Counted from the first letter of the stretch, positions 51,090-60,250 are shown. The stretch is DNA of 60,546 nt from Paenibacillus sp. SYP-B3998 (GCF_010820665.1 NZ_JAAIKC010000021.1:1-60546), one strand, 5' to 3'. Program-made: numbers and translations. Notes: generated by a model from the letters alone, not told the origin.

Positions 51090-51485
51090 ATGAGCTCCTT
51101 GACTTTAAAGCAGTTTCAAGATCAAGTGTCCGAATTGTTACTCCGTCACCGAAGTTTGCTTGATGTCTTATCCAAATTTCAACAAACCAATGCAGCCGCC
51201 AATCGTTCTGTGGTCAAATCCATAACGGAATGCGGATGTATCGGTATTCAGGCAACCAAACAGGCATATCACTCCGAGATGACTTTGGATGAAGCTAAGG
51301 ATGTACTTGGAAACCATGTATCCGGTCACTTGTGCGAACACTGTACAGAAGTTGTGAGTGCAGAACTTGGAAGAAATCTCTTCTATATGTCCGCACTAAG
51401 CAACATCCTGGAAGTGGATTTGGAAAAAGTCGTTGAAAATGAATCGAAAAAATGTTCAACATTGGGACTCTTCAACATGTCATGA
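51090..51485 (+). CDS. small cysteine-containing protein (DUF1573-annotated type)
   Basis: A 131-residue soluble protein of unknown function. The N-terminal half is helical (LKQFQDQVSELLLRHRSLLD), then ITECGCIGI, then HLCEHCTEVVSAELGRN near residue 93-109. The CGC plus CxxC pairs could bind a metal. The pattern matches small Clostridia and Paenibacillus proteins that I recall being labelled DUF1573, but I would not infer function from that. A GTG at 51081 is in frame, but AGGTGG is correctly spaced from the ATG at 51090. The gene is alone, with its own strong promoter and a shared terminator, among genes all on the other strand. Confidence 0.85.
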   Translation: MSSLTLKQFQDQVSELLLRHRSLLDVLSKFQQTNAAANRSVVKSITECGCIGIQATKQAYHSEMTLDEAKDVLGNHVSGHLCEHCTEVVSAELGRNLFYMSALSNILEVDLEKVVENESKKCSTLGLFNMS

Positions 51486-51523
51486 CTGACATCTTTACCG
51501 TCTAGATTGGCTTAGGCTAAAAC

Positions 51524-51577
51524 AAAAAAGCATTTATTTTCTCTGAGTTGATCAGAAGAAAATAAATGCTTTTTATT
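51524..51577. terminator. bidirectional terminator between the small gene and pssA
   Basis: AAAAAGCATTTATTTTCT and AGAAAATAAATGCTTTTT form an 18-bp stem with a short loop and T-runs both ways, ending two convergent genes. Confidence 0.93.
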
Positions 51578-51591
51578 TTCGAAACTTTTAC

Positions 51592-52341
51592 TTACAGGTC
51601 GGATTTTACGGAGTTTTTATCTTCTACAGCACGTCTTTTGTTCTTTCTCCGCAGTCGGATGAAGATCCCATCAACGTTTTTTTTTAAGCCGTACAGCGCG
51701 TAAAGAAGCAGCGGCACGAAAATCATTTTAGAAATCGACTCTGGCCATTGGACGGCAATCAGAATGGCAGCAGCCACGATAATCGGCGTGATCCAGATTG
51801 CTGCTTTGGGAATTCCTGCTTTTTTGAAGTTTGGATATTTCACGGTACTTACCATCAAATAGGAAAGAAGTACTGTGCTAACCAAAAGTACGTACACGTT
51901 AATTTCGGCCTTAAACAGCGCTAGCGTACATAGTACACCACCTGCAGCTGGGATAGGCAGACCAATGAAGTACCCAGGAGTTCCCGCAACAACATTGAAA
52001 CGTGCGAGTCGAAGCGCTCCACAAATCGGGAAAATGGCTGTCACGATCCATGCAAAAGCAGGACTAATGACATTAGGGTCATTGAAAGCAACAACATACA
52101 TGATAAAGGCAGGTGCTACACCGAAAGAAATGACATCGGACAGGGAATCTAGTTCTTTACCAAACTCACTCTGCGCGTTCAAGGCTCTCGCAACACGTCC
52201 GTCAAGTCCATCAAGCAGCATGGCTACAATGACGAGCACTGCTGCGCGTCCAGATTCACCATTAAAGACGAGAATAATCGACAGAACACCAAGGAATAAG
52301 TTCCCTACTGTAAAAAGGCTGGGAATTGATTTCGTTAACAT
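51592..52341 (-). CDS. pssA: CDP-diacylglycerol-serine O-phosphatidyltransferase
   Basis: A 249-residue membrane enzyme that makes phosphatidylserine, the precursor of phosphatidylethanolamine. The CDP-alcohol phosphotransferase signature runs from Asp-Gly near residue 44: DGLDGRVARAL, then GKELDSLSD. About six hydrophobic segments follow the family pattern, with a basic cytoplasmic tail. GAGGTGG precedes the ATG. Its position next to disA is not the B. subtilis arrangement. No psd gene is nearby. Confidence 0.92.
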   Translation of the reverse strand: MLTKSIPSLFTVGNLFLGVLSIILVFNGESGRAAVLVIVAMLLDGLDGRVARALNAQSEFGKELDSLSDVISFGVAPAFIMYVVAFNDPNVISPAFAWIVTAIFPICGALRLARFNVVAGTPGYFIGLPIPAAGGVLCTLALFKAEINVYVLLVSTVLLSYLMVSTVKYPNFKKAGIPKAAIWITPIIVAAAILIAVQWPESISKMIFVPLLLYALYGLKKNVDGIFIRLRRKNKRRAVEDKNSVKSDL

Positions 52342-52427
52342 ATTTTTTTGTCCACCTCTGGATTTACTATACCCTAATCTTAACTTAATAAAACCTCAAC
52401 AATAGATACTTTATGATTGTATCCACT

Positions 52428-53507
52428 TTAAATATGTCTGTCAATGAAGACTTGTTCTTGAATTCGCTTAAGGCCTTCTTTTATAGCACGGGCTCTGACT
52501 TCCCCGATACCATCAACTTCATCTAATTCTTCAATAGTGGCCATCATCATATGAGGTAAATAACCAAATTTTTCAACCAGATTGGCGATAATGATTGATG
52601 GTAAACGTGGTATTTTGCCCAACACGCGGAATCCGCGAGGAGACACAGATTCCTCGGCAATAGCATTCGTATGCGGATAACCAAGAAGGCGAATAATCTG
52701 ATGAGGCTCTAGCAGTTCATCTGAAGAGAGCCGCTTTAAACCCGACTGCATATCCTTAACCTTCTCTTCAGACAGTTCACGCACGTAATCTTTAACAAGC
52801 AGGCGTGCTTCCAGCTCTGCATTGCCAACAAGCTCCTCAAGCTGCATGCTAATGAGTCGTCCTTCATTACCGAGCTCATTAATATAGCGATTGATTTCTG
52901 CTTTGATTCTAAGCACCATTTCGAAACGGGCAATCACGTTAGTTACATCGTGTAGAGTCACCAGTTCTTCGAATTCGGATGCACTAAGATTTGTCAATGA
53001 CTGATCGAGAACGACCTTATATCTCTCTAGCGTCTGTATCGCTTGATTCGCTTTGGTCAGGATAACGCCAATATCCTTAAGTGCATACCGTAAATTACCT
53101 TGATATAACGTTATTACGTTCCGTCGCTGAGAAATTGAAACAACCAGTTTATTCGTTTGCTTCGCAACACGTTCTGCAGTTCGGTGCCGAATCCCCGTTT
53201 CTGATGAAGAAATTGATGAATCTGGAATTAATTGCGTGTTCGCATACAGAATTCTTTTTATGTCTTCACTAAGTATAATCGCCCCATCCATTTTGGCGAG
53301 CTCATATAAATAATTGGGAGAAAAATCACAATCTATGGAGAACCCTCCGTCGACAATCTCCATAACCTCCGGGCTATACCCAACTACGATTAGTCCACCC
53401 GTCTTGGCGCGCAAGACGTTCTCCAAACCGTCACGGAACGCTGTTCCAGGAGCTACCATCTGCAGTAGTTGGCTCATCACGTCACGCTTTGTCTCTTCTT
53501 TACTCAT
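52428..53507 (-). CDS. disA: DNA-integrity scanning diadenylate cyclase DisA
   Basis: A 359-residue DisA that makes c-di-AMP and slows sporulation or replication when it meets branched DNA. The N-terminal DAC domain holds DGAIIL near residue 75 and RHRTAERVA near 108. A helical linker spans about 150-290 and a C-terminal helix-hairpin-helix DNA-binding region (LDEVDGIGEVRARAIKEGL) ends the protein. ATGATG follows GGAGG; the second ATG at 53507 has the better spacing. A 584-base non-coding stretch separates it from radA, which is normally adjacent. Confidence 0.96.
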   Translation of the reverse strand: MSKEETKRDVMSQLLQMVAPGTAFRDGLENVLRAKTGGLIVVGYSPEVMEIVDGGFSIDCDFSPNYLYELAKMDGAIILSEDIKRILYANTQLIPDSSISSSETGIRHRTAERVAKQTNKLVVSISQRRNVITLYQGNLRYALKDIGVILTKANQAIQTLERYKVVLDQSLTNLSASEFEELVTLHDVTNVIARFEMVLRIKAEINRYINELGNEGRLISMQLEELVGNAELEARLLVKDYVRELSEEKVKDMQSGLKRLSSDELLEPHQIIRLLGYPHTNAIAEESVSPRGFRVLGKIPRLPSIIIANLVEKFGYLPHMMMATIEELDEVDGIGEVRARAIKEGLKRIQEQVFIDRHI

Positions 53508-53510
53508 CAT

Positions 53511-54094
53511 TTTCCTCCTGAAGCTTGCAGGTTGAGTGTTAGGAGTTAACTCAGCTCAGCTGCTAGGCTTCTGACACCTCGTTCACTCCAGTAAGTAATG
53601 TCCATGTTGGCTTGATGTGTTAATCAACAGTCCCCAAAGCACGTCAGGTTCCGCCGGTTAATTCAAATTCACCGAACACCACATTAGATGTTCATGGTAG
53701 GCTGATCTTCGAAGCTAGAAGTATGAATGAATACCTCATTTTCAGTTTTATCCTTTAGACCTATTATTAGACGATTGAATTAGGCCGAATTTCTCAAAAC
53801 ATGCATGTTTAAACAAATCGTTGATGCTATGTACATAGGGATGCTCACCTATCCATATAGCCCCCCTAAAGAAGGTAATACTTCCCTTTTCCAACAAACT
53901 CAATTATAACACTTCTATTTATATAGGGAAATTCAAACTTTAATTCAGATGAAAAAAAACGATTCAGAACGGATGCTGAGCTACCGAAGGGCTTGCGTAC
54001 TTTCAAACTCGTTCGGTAAAGAAACCTACTAAAAAAGTTCTACGTTACTGGTCATCGATGCATTCAAATTGTTTCGCATCTTTCCTTAAATTAA
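53511..54094 (-). other. 584-base gene-free region upstream of disA
   Basis: No coding frame here has a credible start, ribosome binding site or family pattern. It holds a candidate promoter at 53903-53931, several short palindromes (GAGTTAACTC, AACATGCATGTT, TTGAT-taacac-ATCAA) and a T-run at about 53952-53959 on the minus strand that may end radA transcription. A long untranslated leader of disA, a small RNA or a decayed gene are all possible. Confidence 0.6.
53903..53931 (-). promoter_or_regulatory. candidate extended -10 promoter upstream of disA
   Basis: On the minus strand TGTTATAAT gives an extended -10 (TATAAT at 53903-53908), with a weak TTTCCC (53926-53931) 17 bases upstream. A transcript from here would have a leader of about 390 bases before disA. 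Confidence 0.45.
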
Positions 54095-55483
54095 TTATTC
54101 ATTACTGCTATTGCTTCCAAATAATTTTTGAATAACCTCTATTAACGTATTACAAGGAATCACTTTTATCTTTTTAAATGATGAGGTCATCTTTAACGCG
54201 TTTTTTGCCACATAGACCTGTTTGAACCCCATCCGTTCCAATTCCCGAATTCTCGCTTCCAATGTGGGTACTTTCTTTAGCTCGCCAGTTAGTCCAATAT
54301 CAGCAATAAAAACAGTGTCACTCGGAACTCCCTTGTTCTTATAAGAGGATACAATGCTCATGATAATGGCCAAGTTGGAAGATTGCTCTTTTAAACGAAA
54401 ACCTCCCGTTGTTTTAATAACTACATTTTTGGTGTATAACTCGATGCCAGCCCGTTGTTCCAAAATAGAGATCAGCGTGCTTAACTGCTCTCTTTTCATG
54501 GATTCCGCTATGCGTGAAGGATAGGGAGTAAAGCTATGGGAAATCAAACTCTCTATTTCTAAAATAATTGGACGAGTACCTTCTTTAACCACGGTCAATG
54601 CACTACCCGAAACAATATCATTAGCGTCGCGTTGGGTCATAAAGAACTCTGATGGATTATCAATGGGGAGCATACCTGTCTCTGTCATAGAGAAGAAACC
54701 AATCTCTCCTGTACTTCCATAACGATTCTTACTTGCAGAAAGCTGCTTTAACTCCTCGCCATTCTCTCCATCCAATACAAGCACTGCATCTACCAAATGC
54801 TCCAACGCTCGAAGACCTGCCAATTCATTATCTTTGGTCATTTGACCAACCATAATGACCGCACGCGGTCTTTTCGGCTCTTTCGCCATTCTTAATAAGG
54901 CATTTGCACATTCCATTGTTTGCGTTGGAGATCCTGGTCGAGAGTTATATTCTTCTAACACAAAAGTTTGGATACTATCAATAATAATTAAATCGGGATC
55001 CACATTATCAATACAACCAAGCACGTTATTTAGACTCGTATCTGAGTATACCCACACATTTTTTTCAATATTAGGAATGATTCGTTCTGCCCTACGTTTG
55101 ATTTGACTATCGCTTTCTTCTCCGGAAGCATATAGCACTTTATAGCCCATCTTCGCAACATCCTGGGAAACTTGCAGCAAGAGTGTTGATTTACCTGCAC
55201 CAGGTTCAGCAGTAATAATCGTAAGGGAATCCCGAACGATACCTCCGCCCATCACACGATTAAATTCACCAATAGACGTAACAATTCTATCACTATTCTG
55301 CGATTCTGTTTCAGATAGACGCTTTAAAGTCACATTGGGCTTCGCAACGCGTTTACTAGTCGTACCTACGCTCGTCGCTTCTTCCTCAAGCGTATTACGA
55401 GCCTGACAATTATTGCAGAAGCCTTGCCATTTCGAATGTGGAGCACCACAGTCGGTACACATATATACCGTTTTATTTTTCAT
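54095..55483 (-). CDS. radA: DNA repair protein RadA
   Basis: A 462-residue RecA-like ATPase that drives branch migration in recombination. A zinc finger CTDCG...CNNC begins the protein, Walker A is AEPGAGKSTLL near residue 94, and the RadA-specific KNRYG (usually KNRFG) lies near 247. The C-terminal Lon-protease-like domain follows. The start at 55483 gives the normal zinc-finger N-terminus; the frame extends eight codons further. It is separated from clpC by a terminator, so it does not depend on the ctsR promoter. Confidence 0.95.
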   Translation of the reverse strand: MKNKTVYMCTDCGAPHSKWQGFCNNCQARNTLEEEATSVGTTSKRVAKPNVTLKRLSETESQNSDRIVTSIGEFNRVMGGGIVRDSLTIITAEPGAGKSTLLLQVSQDVAKMGYKVLYASGEESDSQIKRRAERIIPNIEKNVWVYSDTSLNNVLGCIDNVDPDLIIIDSIQTFVLEEYNSRPGSPTQTMECANALLRMAKEPKRPRAVIMVGQMTKDNELAGLRALEHLVDAVLVLDGENGEELKQLSASKNRYGSTGEIGFFSMTETGMLPIDNPSEFFMTQRDANDIVSGSALTVVKEGTRPIILEIESLISHSFTPYPSRIAESMKREQLSTLISILEQRAGIELYTKNVVIKTTGGFRLKEQSSNLAIIMSIVSSYKNKGVPSDTVFIADIGLTGELKKVPTLEARIRELERMGFKQVYVAKNALKMTSSFKKIKVIPCNTLIEVIQKLFGSNSSNE

Positions 55484-55520
55484 TATAGCTTCACTCATCC
55501 TAGTCAAATAATATCTTTAA

Positions 55521-55548
55521 AGTTTATCATTTTTCGCTAATCGATCAA
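55521..55548 (-). promoter_or_regulatory. candidate promoter of radA
   Basis: Minus-strand TTGATC (55543-55548), 16 bases and TAAACT (55521-55526), between the clpC terminator and radA. Confidence 0.45.
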
Positions 55549-55562
55549 AGTCAAAACATAAA

Positions 55563-55609
55563 TAAAAGCATTTTGCCTAACCCTAAACGGGTCGAGCAAA
55601 ATGCTTTTT
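55563..55609 (-). terminator. terminator of ctsR-mcsA-mcsB-clpC
   Basis: AAAAGCATTTTGC and GCAAAATGCTTTT form a 13-bp stem around a 19-base loop, followed on the minus strand by a T-rich stretch. It starts eight bases past the clpC stop. Confidence 0.88.
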
Positions 55610-55616
55610 AGCTCTC

Positions 55617-58058
55617 TTATTGCGCAGTTACGCCTTCGCCACGAAGAACGACAAGCTCGCCTTCTTTTTCATCAATCGTTAAAGAATCACCTTTGGCAAT
55701 CGTGCCTCTGAGGAGTTCCTCAGACAAACGATCTTCAATATGCTTCTGAATTGCTCTACGCAATGGTCTCGCTCCATAAGTCGGGTCGAAGCCTTCTTTG
55801 GCGAGGAACATCTTCGCTTTATCTGTAAGTGCAAAGTCTACCTCTTGCTCTTTCAGACGTTTACGTAGATCTTCGGCCATCAAGCTCACGATGCGAGTGA
55901 TATGCTCTTCATCCAAGGAATGGAACACAATCGTTTCATCGATACGGTTTAGGAATTCCGGACGGAAGCTTTTCTTAAGCTCTGTCATCACTTTATCTTT
56001 CATGTTGGAGTAATCCTTACCGGCATCCTGCGCCGCTGTAAAACCAAGCGAGGAATTTTTCTTAATCGTATCGGCTCCAACGTTTGAAGTCATGATGATG
56101 AGCGTATTGCGGAAGTCGACGGTGCGACCTTTGGAATCGGTTAAACGACCATCTTCCAACACTTGAAGCAAGATATTAAATACTTCTGGATGTGCTTTCT
56201 CAATTTCATCGAGCAGCACAACGGAGTAAGGCTTACGACGAACTTTCTCCGTCAACTGACCGCCTTCTTCATATCCAACATATCCCGGAGGAGCCCCCAC
56301 CAATCTGGACGTTGAGTGTTTCTCCATGTACTCCGACATATCAATTCGGACTACCGCGTTATCGTCACCGAATAAAGACTCTGCCAGCGCGCGCGCCAAC
56401 TCTGTTTTACCTACACCCGTTGGGCCAAGGAAAATGAAGGAGCCCATTGGGCGCTTAGGATCTTTCAGACCAGCTCTGGCACGACGAATCGCGCGACTGA
56501 CTGATTTCACAGCTTCTTCTTGACCAATTACGCGTTCATGAAGAATTTCTTCCATCTTGAGTAAGCGTTCTGTCTCTTCCTCAGCAAGCTTGGTTACAGG
56601 AATTCCAGTCCAGCTTGCGACAATTTGCGCGATATCATCTGGTGTCACCTCTGTGTCCAAACGACCTTGCTTCTCTTTCCACTCGTTCTTCGTTGTGTCA
56701 AGTTCCTCACGCAGCTTTTGTTCAGTATCACGCAGACCAGCAGCCTTTTCAAACTCTTGACTCTGAACAGCCGCATCTTTCTCCTTGCGGATATCCTCAA
56801 GCTTATTCTCGAGCTGTTTCAATGAAGGGGGTACCGTATAGGAGCGAAGTCTCACTTTGGAGCTCGCCTCATCGATCAAATCAATTGCTTTATCTGGTAA
56901 AAACCGATCCGTAATATAACGATCAGAGAGCTTAACAGCTTCTACAATCGCAGCATCCGTGATTTTCACGCGGTGATGCGCTTCATATCGATCGCGAAGT
57001 CCATGAAGAATTTGAATAGCTTCATCCGGAGATGGTTGATCAACCGTAATTGGTTGGAAACGACGCTCTAGCGCAGCATCTTTTTCAATATATTTGCGAT
57101 ATTCGTCTAAAGTCGTTGCACCAATACACTGTAATTCGCCTCTGGCGAGTGCCGGTTTAAGAATGTTAGATGCATCAATTGCACCTTCCGCACCCCCAGC
57201 GCCAATTAAAGTATGCAGTTCATCGATGAATAACACGATGTTGCCCGCTTGACGAATTTCGTCCATGATTTTTTTCAAACGGTCTTCGAATTCGCCGCGG
57301 TATTTCGTACCTGCAACGACAGAGCCCATATCGAGTGTCATAACTCTTTTATCTTTTAAGGTTTCGGGAATTTCATTGCTGATAATTTTTTGAGCGAGAC
57401 CTTCTGCGATTGCCGTTTTACCAACGCCCGGCTCCCCAATGAGGACAGGGTTATTTTTTGTTCTACGACTCAATACTTGAATAACACGCTCAATCTCTTT
57501 ACTGCGTCCAATGACAGGGTCCAGATGACCCTCTTTGGCATACGCCGTGAGATCTCTTGCTAAGCCATCCAATGTAGGCGTGTTCACATTAGGATTACTG
57601 CCATGGCTTGGTGACACCGTCTCACTGCTTCCCAGAAGCTGAAGCACTTGTTGACGAGCTTTGTTCAACGAGACACCAAGGTTATTGAGCACGCGTGCAG
57701 CAACACCCTCGCCTTCGCGAATAAGTCCAAGTAAAATATGCTCAGTGCCCACATACGTATGTCCCAATTTTCTCGCTTCATCCATGGAGAGCTCTATGAC
57801 CTTCTTAGCTCTTGGGGTATACGCGATATTAGTCGGCTGCTCTTGCCCTCTACCAATCAGAGATTCAACTTCATCTTGGATCTTTTCAAGGCCTAGTCCC
57901 AAGGCAACTAGCGCTTTTGCGGCAATCCCTTCACCTTCACGAATGAGTCCAAGTAAAATATGCTCGGTTCCAATATTATTGTGCCCTAAACGAACTGCCT
58001 CCTCTTGTGCAAGAGAGAGTACCTTTTGCGCACGTTCCGTAAATCTTCCAAACATCAT
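55617..58058 (-). CDS. clpC: AAA+ ATPase ClpC
   Basis: An 813-residue Hsp100 unfoldase that works with ClpP and adaptors such as McsB and MecA. Two N-terminal repeats (FTERAQKVLSLAQEEA) precede the first AAA module (GEPGVGKTAIAEGLA near 213), a UVR-containing middle domain near 420-450 and the second AAA module (GPTGVGKTELARALAE near 543). GGAGG lies nine bases before the ATG. It ends the CtsR-controlled operon. Confidence 0.98.
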   Translation of the reverse strand: MMFGRFTERAQKVLSLAQEEAVRLGHNNIGTEHILLGLIREGEGIAAKALVALGLGLEKIQDEVESLIGRGQEQPTNIAYTPRAKKVIELSMDEARKLGHTYVGTEHILLGLIREGEGVAARVLNNLGVSLNKARQQVLQLLGSSETVSPSHGSNPNVNTPTLDGLARDLTAYAKEGHLDPVIGRSKEIERVIQVLSRRTKNNPVLIGEPGVGKTAIAEGLAQKIISNEIPETLKDKRVMTLDMGSVVAGTKYRGEFEDRLKKIMDEIRQAGNIVLFIDELHTLIGAGGAEGAIDASNILKPALARGELQCIGATTLDEYRKYIEKDAALERRFQPITVDQPSPDEAIQILHGLRDRYEAHHRVKITDAAIVEAVKLSDRYITDRFLPDKAIDLIDEASSKVRLRSYTVPPSLKQLENKLEDIRKEKDAAVQSQEFEKAAGLRDTEQKLREELDTTKNEWKEKQGRLDTEVTPDDIAQIVASWTGIPVTKLAEEETERLLKMEEILHERVIGQEEAVKSVSRAIRRARAGLKDPKRPMGSFIFLGPTGVGKTELARALAESLFGDDNAVVRIDMSEYMEKHSTSRLVGAPPGYVGYEEGGQLTEKVRRKPYSVVLLDEIEKAHPEVFNILLQVLEDGRLTDSKGRTVDFRNTLIIMTSNVGADTIKKNSSLGFTAAQDAGKDYSNMKDKVMTELKKSFRPEFLNRIDETIVFHSLDEEHITRIVSLMAEDLRKRLKEQEVDFALTDKAKMFLAKEGFDPTYGARPLRRAIQKHIEDRLSEELLRGTIAKGDSLTIDEKEGELVVLRGEGVTAQ

Positions 58059-58121
58059 AGAGAAACACCTCCAAAATTAGTATATCTATGGGAATCCTAA
58101 AGGATGAATCAAATTACTTTG

Positions 58122-59183
58122 TTAAATCCGGCCAAATCTTTCACGAATCAACTCTGCTCTTCGGATATCACGATCTTCGGGTGATAACTTCTCTCCAGCA
58201 TACTGCTGAAGGAATCCAGGCTGCGTCATCACTAAAAGTTCGTTCAACACATCAGATGAAACGTTATTAATGATGCCCAAATCAATCCCTAACCTAACAT
58301 CAGACAATCGTTGCGAAGCCTCTTTCGAGTCCATAACACCTGCATAAGACAAAATGCCAAGAGAACGGTTAACACGATCTATCATCCGCATTCTAGATTC
58401 CTGAATCAACTTATGCCTAGCAGCGCGCTCATGTTCAATGATTTGTCGAGCTACACTGTAAAGATTATCAATAATCTCTTCTTCCGATTGCCCAAGCGTA
58501 ATCTGATTTGAAATTTGGAACAGGTTACCTAAAGCTTCGCTGCCTTCACCATATAATCCTCTAACGGTTAACCCAACTTGAGTCACTGCAGATAATATAC
58601 GATTAATTTGCTGACTCAACACCAAGGCTGGCAAATGCATCATTACAGAAGCGCGAATCCCAGTGCCTACATTAGTGGGGCAACTCGTAAGGTAACCTCT
58701 TTTCTCATCGTATCCATAGTCTAGCTGCGTCTCAAAAATATCATCAATCTGATTCGCCAAATCCCACACTTCTTTGATCTGAAATCCTGGACATAAGCAT
58801 TGTATGCGAAGATGATCCTCTTCGTTGATCATAATGCTAATCGATTCATTTTCGCTTAAAATAACCGCGCCATTCCTCGATTCATTAGCCAGATTCGGAC
58901 TAATTAAGTGTTTTTCCACAAGTACCATTCGCTCTAGCTCGTTGAGATCCGATAACGGAATTAGAGAAAAGTTGCTAATGGTTTCCAACTCTTCATTTTC
59001 AAGTACCCCAGATAACTGCTCAAGCACTTCTTGCGACTGTTGATTAGAAGCCAGCATCGGATATGGATAATCCCTGAGGTTGCGTGCAATTCGGATCCGA
59101 CTGCTGATGACGATATCCGACTCAGGTCCATCACCCTTCATCCATTCACTCAATGCATCTCCTGTAAACCGCTGCAGTGTCAC
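58122..59183 (-). CDS. mcsB: protein arginine kinase McsB
   Basis: A 353-residue phosphagen-kinase-like enzyme that phosphorylates arginines, marking proteins for ClpCP and inactivating CtsR. ATP-binding arginines are in SSRIRIARNL near residue 29, and the conserved segments NVGTGIRASVMMHLPAL and RGLYGEGSEA are visible. A GTG at 59192 is in frame, but a GTG at 59183 has AAGGTG eight bases before it and gives the usual start MTLQRF-DALSEWM. It is 24 bases after mcsA. Confidence 0.95.
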   Translation of the reverse strand: MTLQRFTGDALSEWMKGDGPESDIVISSRIRIARNLRDYPYPMLASNQQSQEVLEQLSGVLENEELETISNFSLIPLSDLNELERMVLVEKHLISPNLANESRNGAVILSENESISIMINEEDHLRIQCLCPGFQIKEVWDLANQIDDIFETQLDYGYDEKRGYLTSCPTNVGTGIRASVMMHLPALVLSQQINRILSAVTQVGLTVRGLYGEGSEALGNLFQISNQITLGQSEEEIIDNLYSVARQIIEHERAARHKLIQESRMRMIDRVNRSLGILSYAGVMDSKEASQRLSDVRLGIDLGIINNVSSDVLNELLVMTQPGFLQQYAGEKLSPEDRDIRRAELIRERFGRI

Positions 59184-59207
59184 TCCATTCACACCTTCCT
59201 CAAGAGA

Positions 59208-59720
59208 CTACGTACCGGCTATCTTTTTTTCGATTTCACGAATTTGATCCCGAATGTCGGCTGCCTGTTCAAACTCTTCTCGTTCGATGCGAGCCATCAT
59301 ATCTTTTTTAAGTATGTCTATTTCTCGTTTATATTGAATAATACCACCGGAGCGTTTAGGAACCTTGCCCACATGGACAATGTTTCCATGAACTCTTTTG
59401 AACAAAGGATCCAACTTTTCTGAAAAACTCTTATAGCAGGAACCACACCCAAACCGGCCTAGTTTACTAAATTGCGAATACGTAAGTCCACAGTGGTCGC
59501 AACGAATTGCCTGCGATTTAGCCGAACTGACGGAAGAAGGATCGAAATCAAGGAGCCCTGACAACAGATTATGAATCGAGAAGCCATTAGACGTTCCCGG
59601 TATCATTTCACCCTTCTCGCGTGCGCAATTTTCACAAATGTGGAACTCGTTCTTGTCACCATTGACTATCTTCGTAAAATGAAGAGTAGCTGGACGCTTG
59701 CCGCACTCCTGACAAATCAT
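59208..59720 (-). CDS. mcsA: McsA, zinc-finger activator of McsB
   Basis: A 170-residue protein with four Cys pairs: CQECG, CENC, CDHCG and CGSC, which bind zinc or other metals, and a C-terminal UVR motif (EREEFEQAADIRDQIREIE). McsA activates McsB and helps control CtsR under heat, metal and oxidative stress. It is 15 bases after ctsR and 24 before mcsB. Confidence 0.96.
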   Translation of the reverse strand: MICQECGKRPATLHFTKIVNGDKNEFHICENCAREKGEMIPGTSNGFSIHNLLSGLLDFDPSSVSSAKSQAIRCDHCGLTYSQFSKLGRFGCGSCYKSFSEKLDPLFKRVHGNIVHVGKVPKRSGGIIQYKREIDILKKDMMARIEREEFEQAADIRDQIREIEKKIAGT

Positions 59721-59735
59721 TTAATTATGCCCTCC

Positions 59736-60197
59736 TCATTTGCTAAGTAAGGAAATCAGCATGGCTTTCAAAATTTTGGCACGAATTTCATCACGCAGTG
59801 GCAATTTAAAGATTAAGACATCTCTCGATATCGCAGCCCGTATAAGATTAGCCTCCCGCGCGGAGATATAATGCCCCTCTTGCAGTTGGTATACGAGTCC
59901 TTCCGAGGTCACTTGATCGATGTGTGTATGAATCGTGCGGAAAATATGATCTAAAATAGATCCGTGACTTTTAAGCTCAATCTTTTGGATGCGAATATAT
60001 CCACCGCCACCGCGCTTGCTCTCCACAACATATCCCTTTTCCAAAGTAAACCTTGTGCTTATTACATAGTTGATTTGGGAAGGCACACATTGAAATTGTT
60101 CAGCTAGATCGTTGCGTTGAATCTCGATTGCTCCTTCTGAACTTTGCAGCAGAACATGTTTCAAATACTGCTCAATAATTTCAGATACATTACGCAT
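59736..60197 (-). CDS. ctsR: transcriptional repressor CtsR
   Basis: A 153-residue winged-helix repressor of the clp heat-shock genes. The DNA-binding part has IQRNDLAEQFQCVPSQINYV and the Gly-rich wing RGGGGYIRI that senses heat, followed by a C-terminal dimer/tetramer domain. GGGAGG eight bases before the ATG sets the start, though a TTG directly precedes it. The operator overlaps its own promoter region, so the operon represses itself. Confidence 0.97.
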   Translation of the reverse strand: MRNVSEIIEQYLKHVLLQSSEGAIEIQRNDLAEQFQCVPSQINYVISTRFTLEKGYVVESKRGGGGYIRIQKIELKSHGSILDHIFRTIHTHIDQVTSEGLVYQLQEGHYISAREANLIRAAISRDVLIFKLPLRDEIRAKILKAMLISLLSK

Positions 60198-60228
60198 CAA
60201 TTCATCCTCCCGTAACGCTAGAAGTAAA

Positions 60229-60250
60229 TTGACTTTGACTTTCTTTGACC
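60229..60250 (-). promoter_or_regulatory. CtsR operator
   Basis: On the minus strand GGTCAAAGAAAGTCAAA (60234-60250) matches the heptad-repeat CtsR box. A third GTCAA follows directly (60229-60233). It begins eight bases past the -10, where it would cover the transcription start. Confidence 0.92.

Noticed and set aside
53541..53760. A short plus-strand open stretch in the disA upstream gap that might be a gene remnant
   Set aside because: It begins after a stop codon without a start or ribosome binding site, and I cannot relate it to any family. I kept the region as non-coding and listed it as a finding instead.
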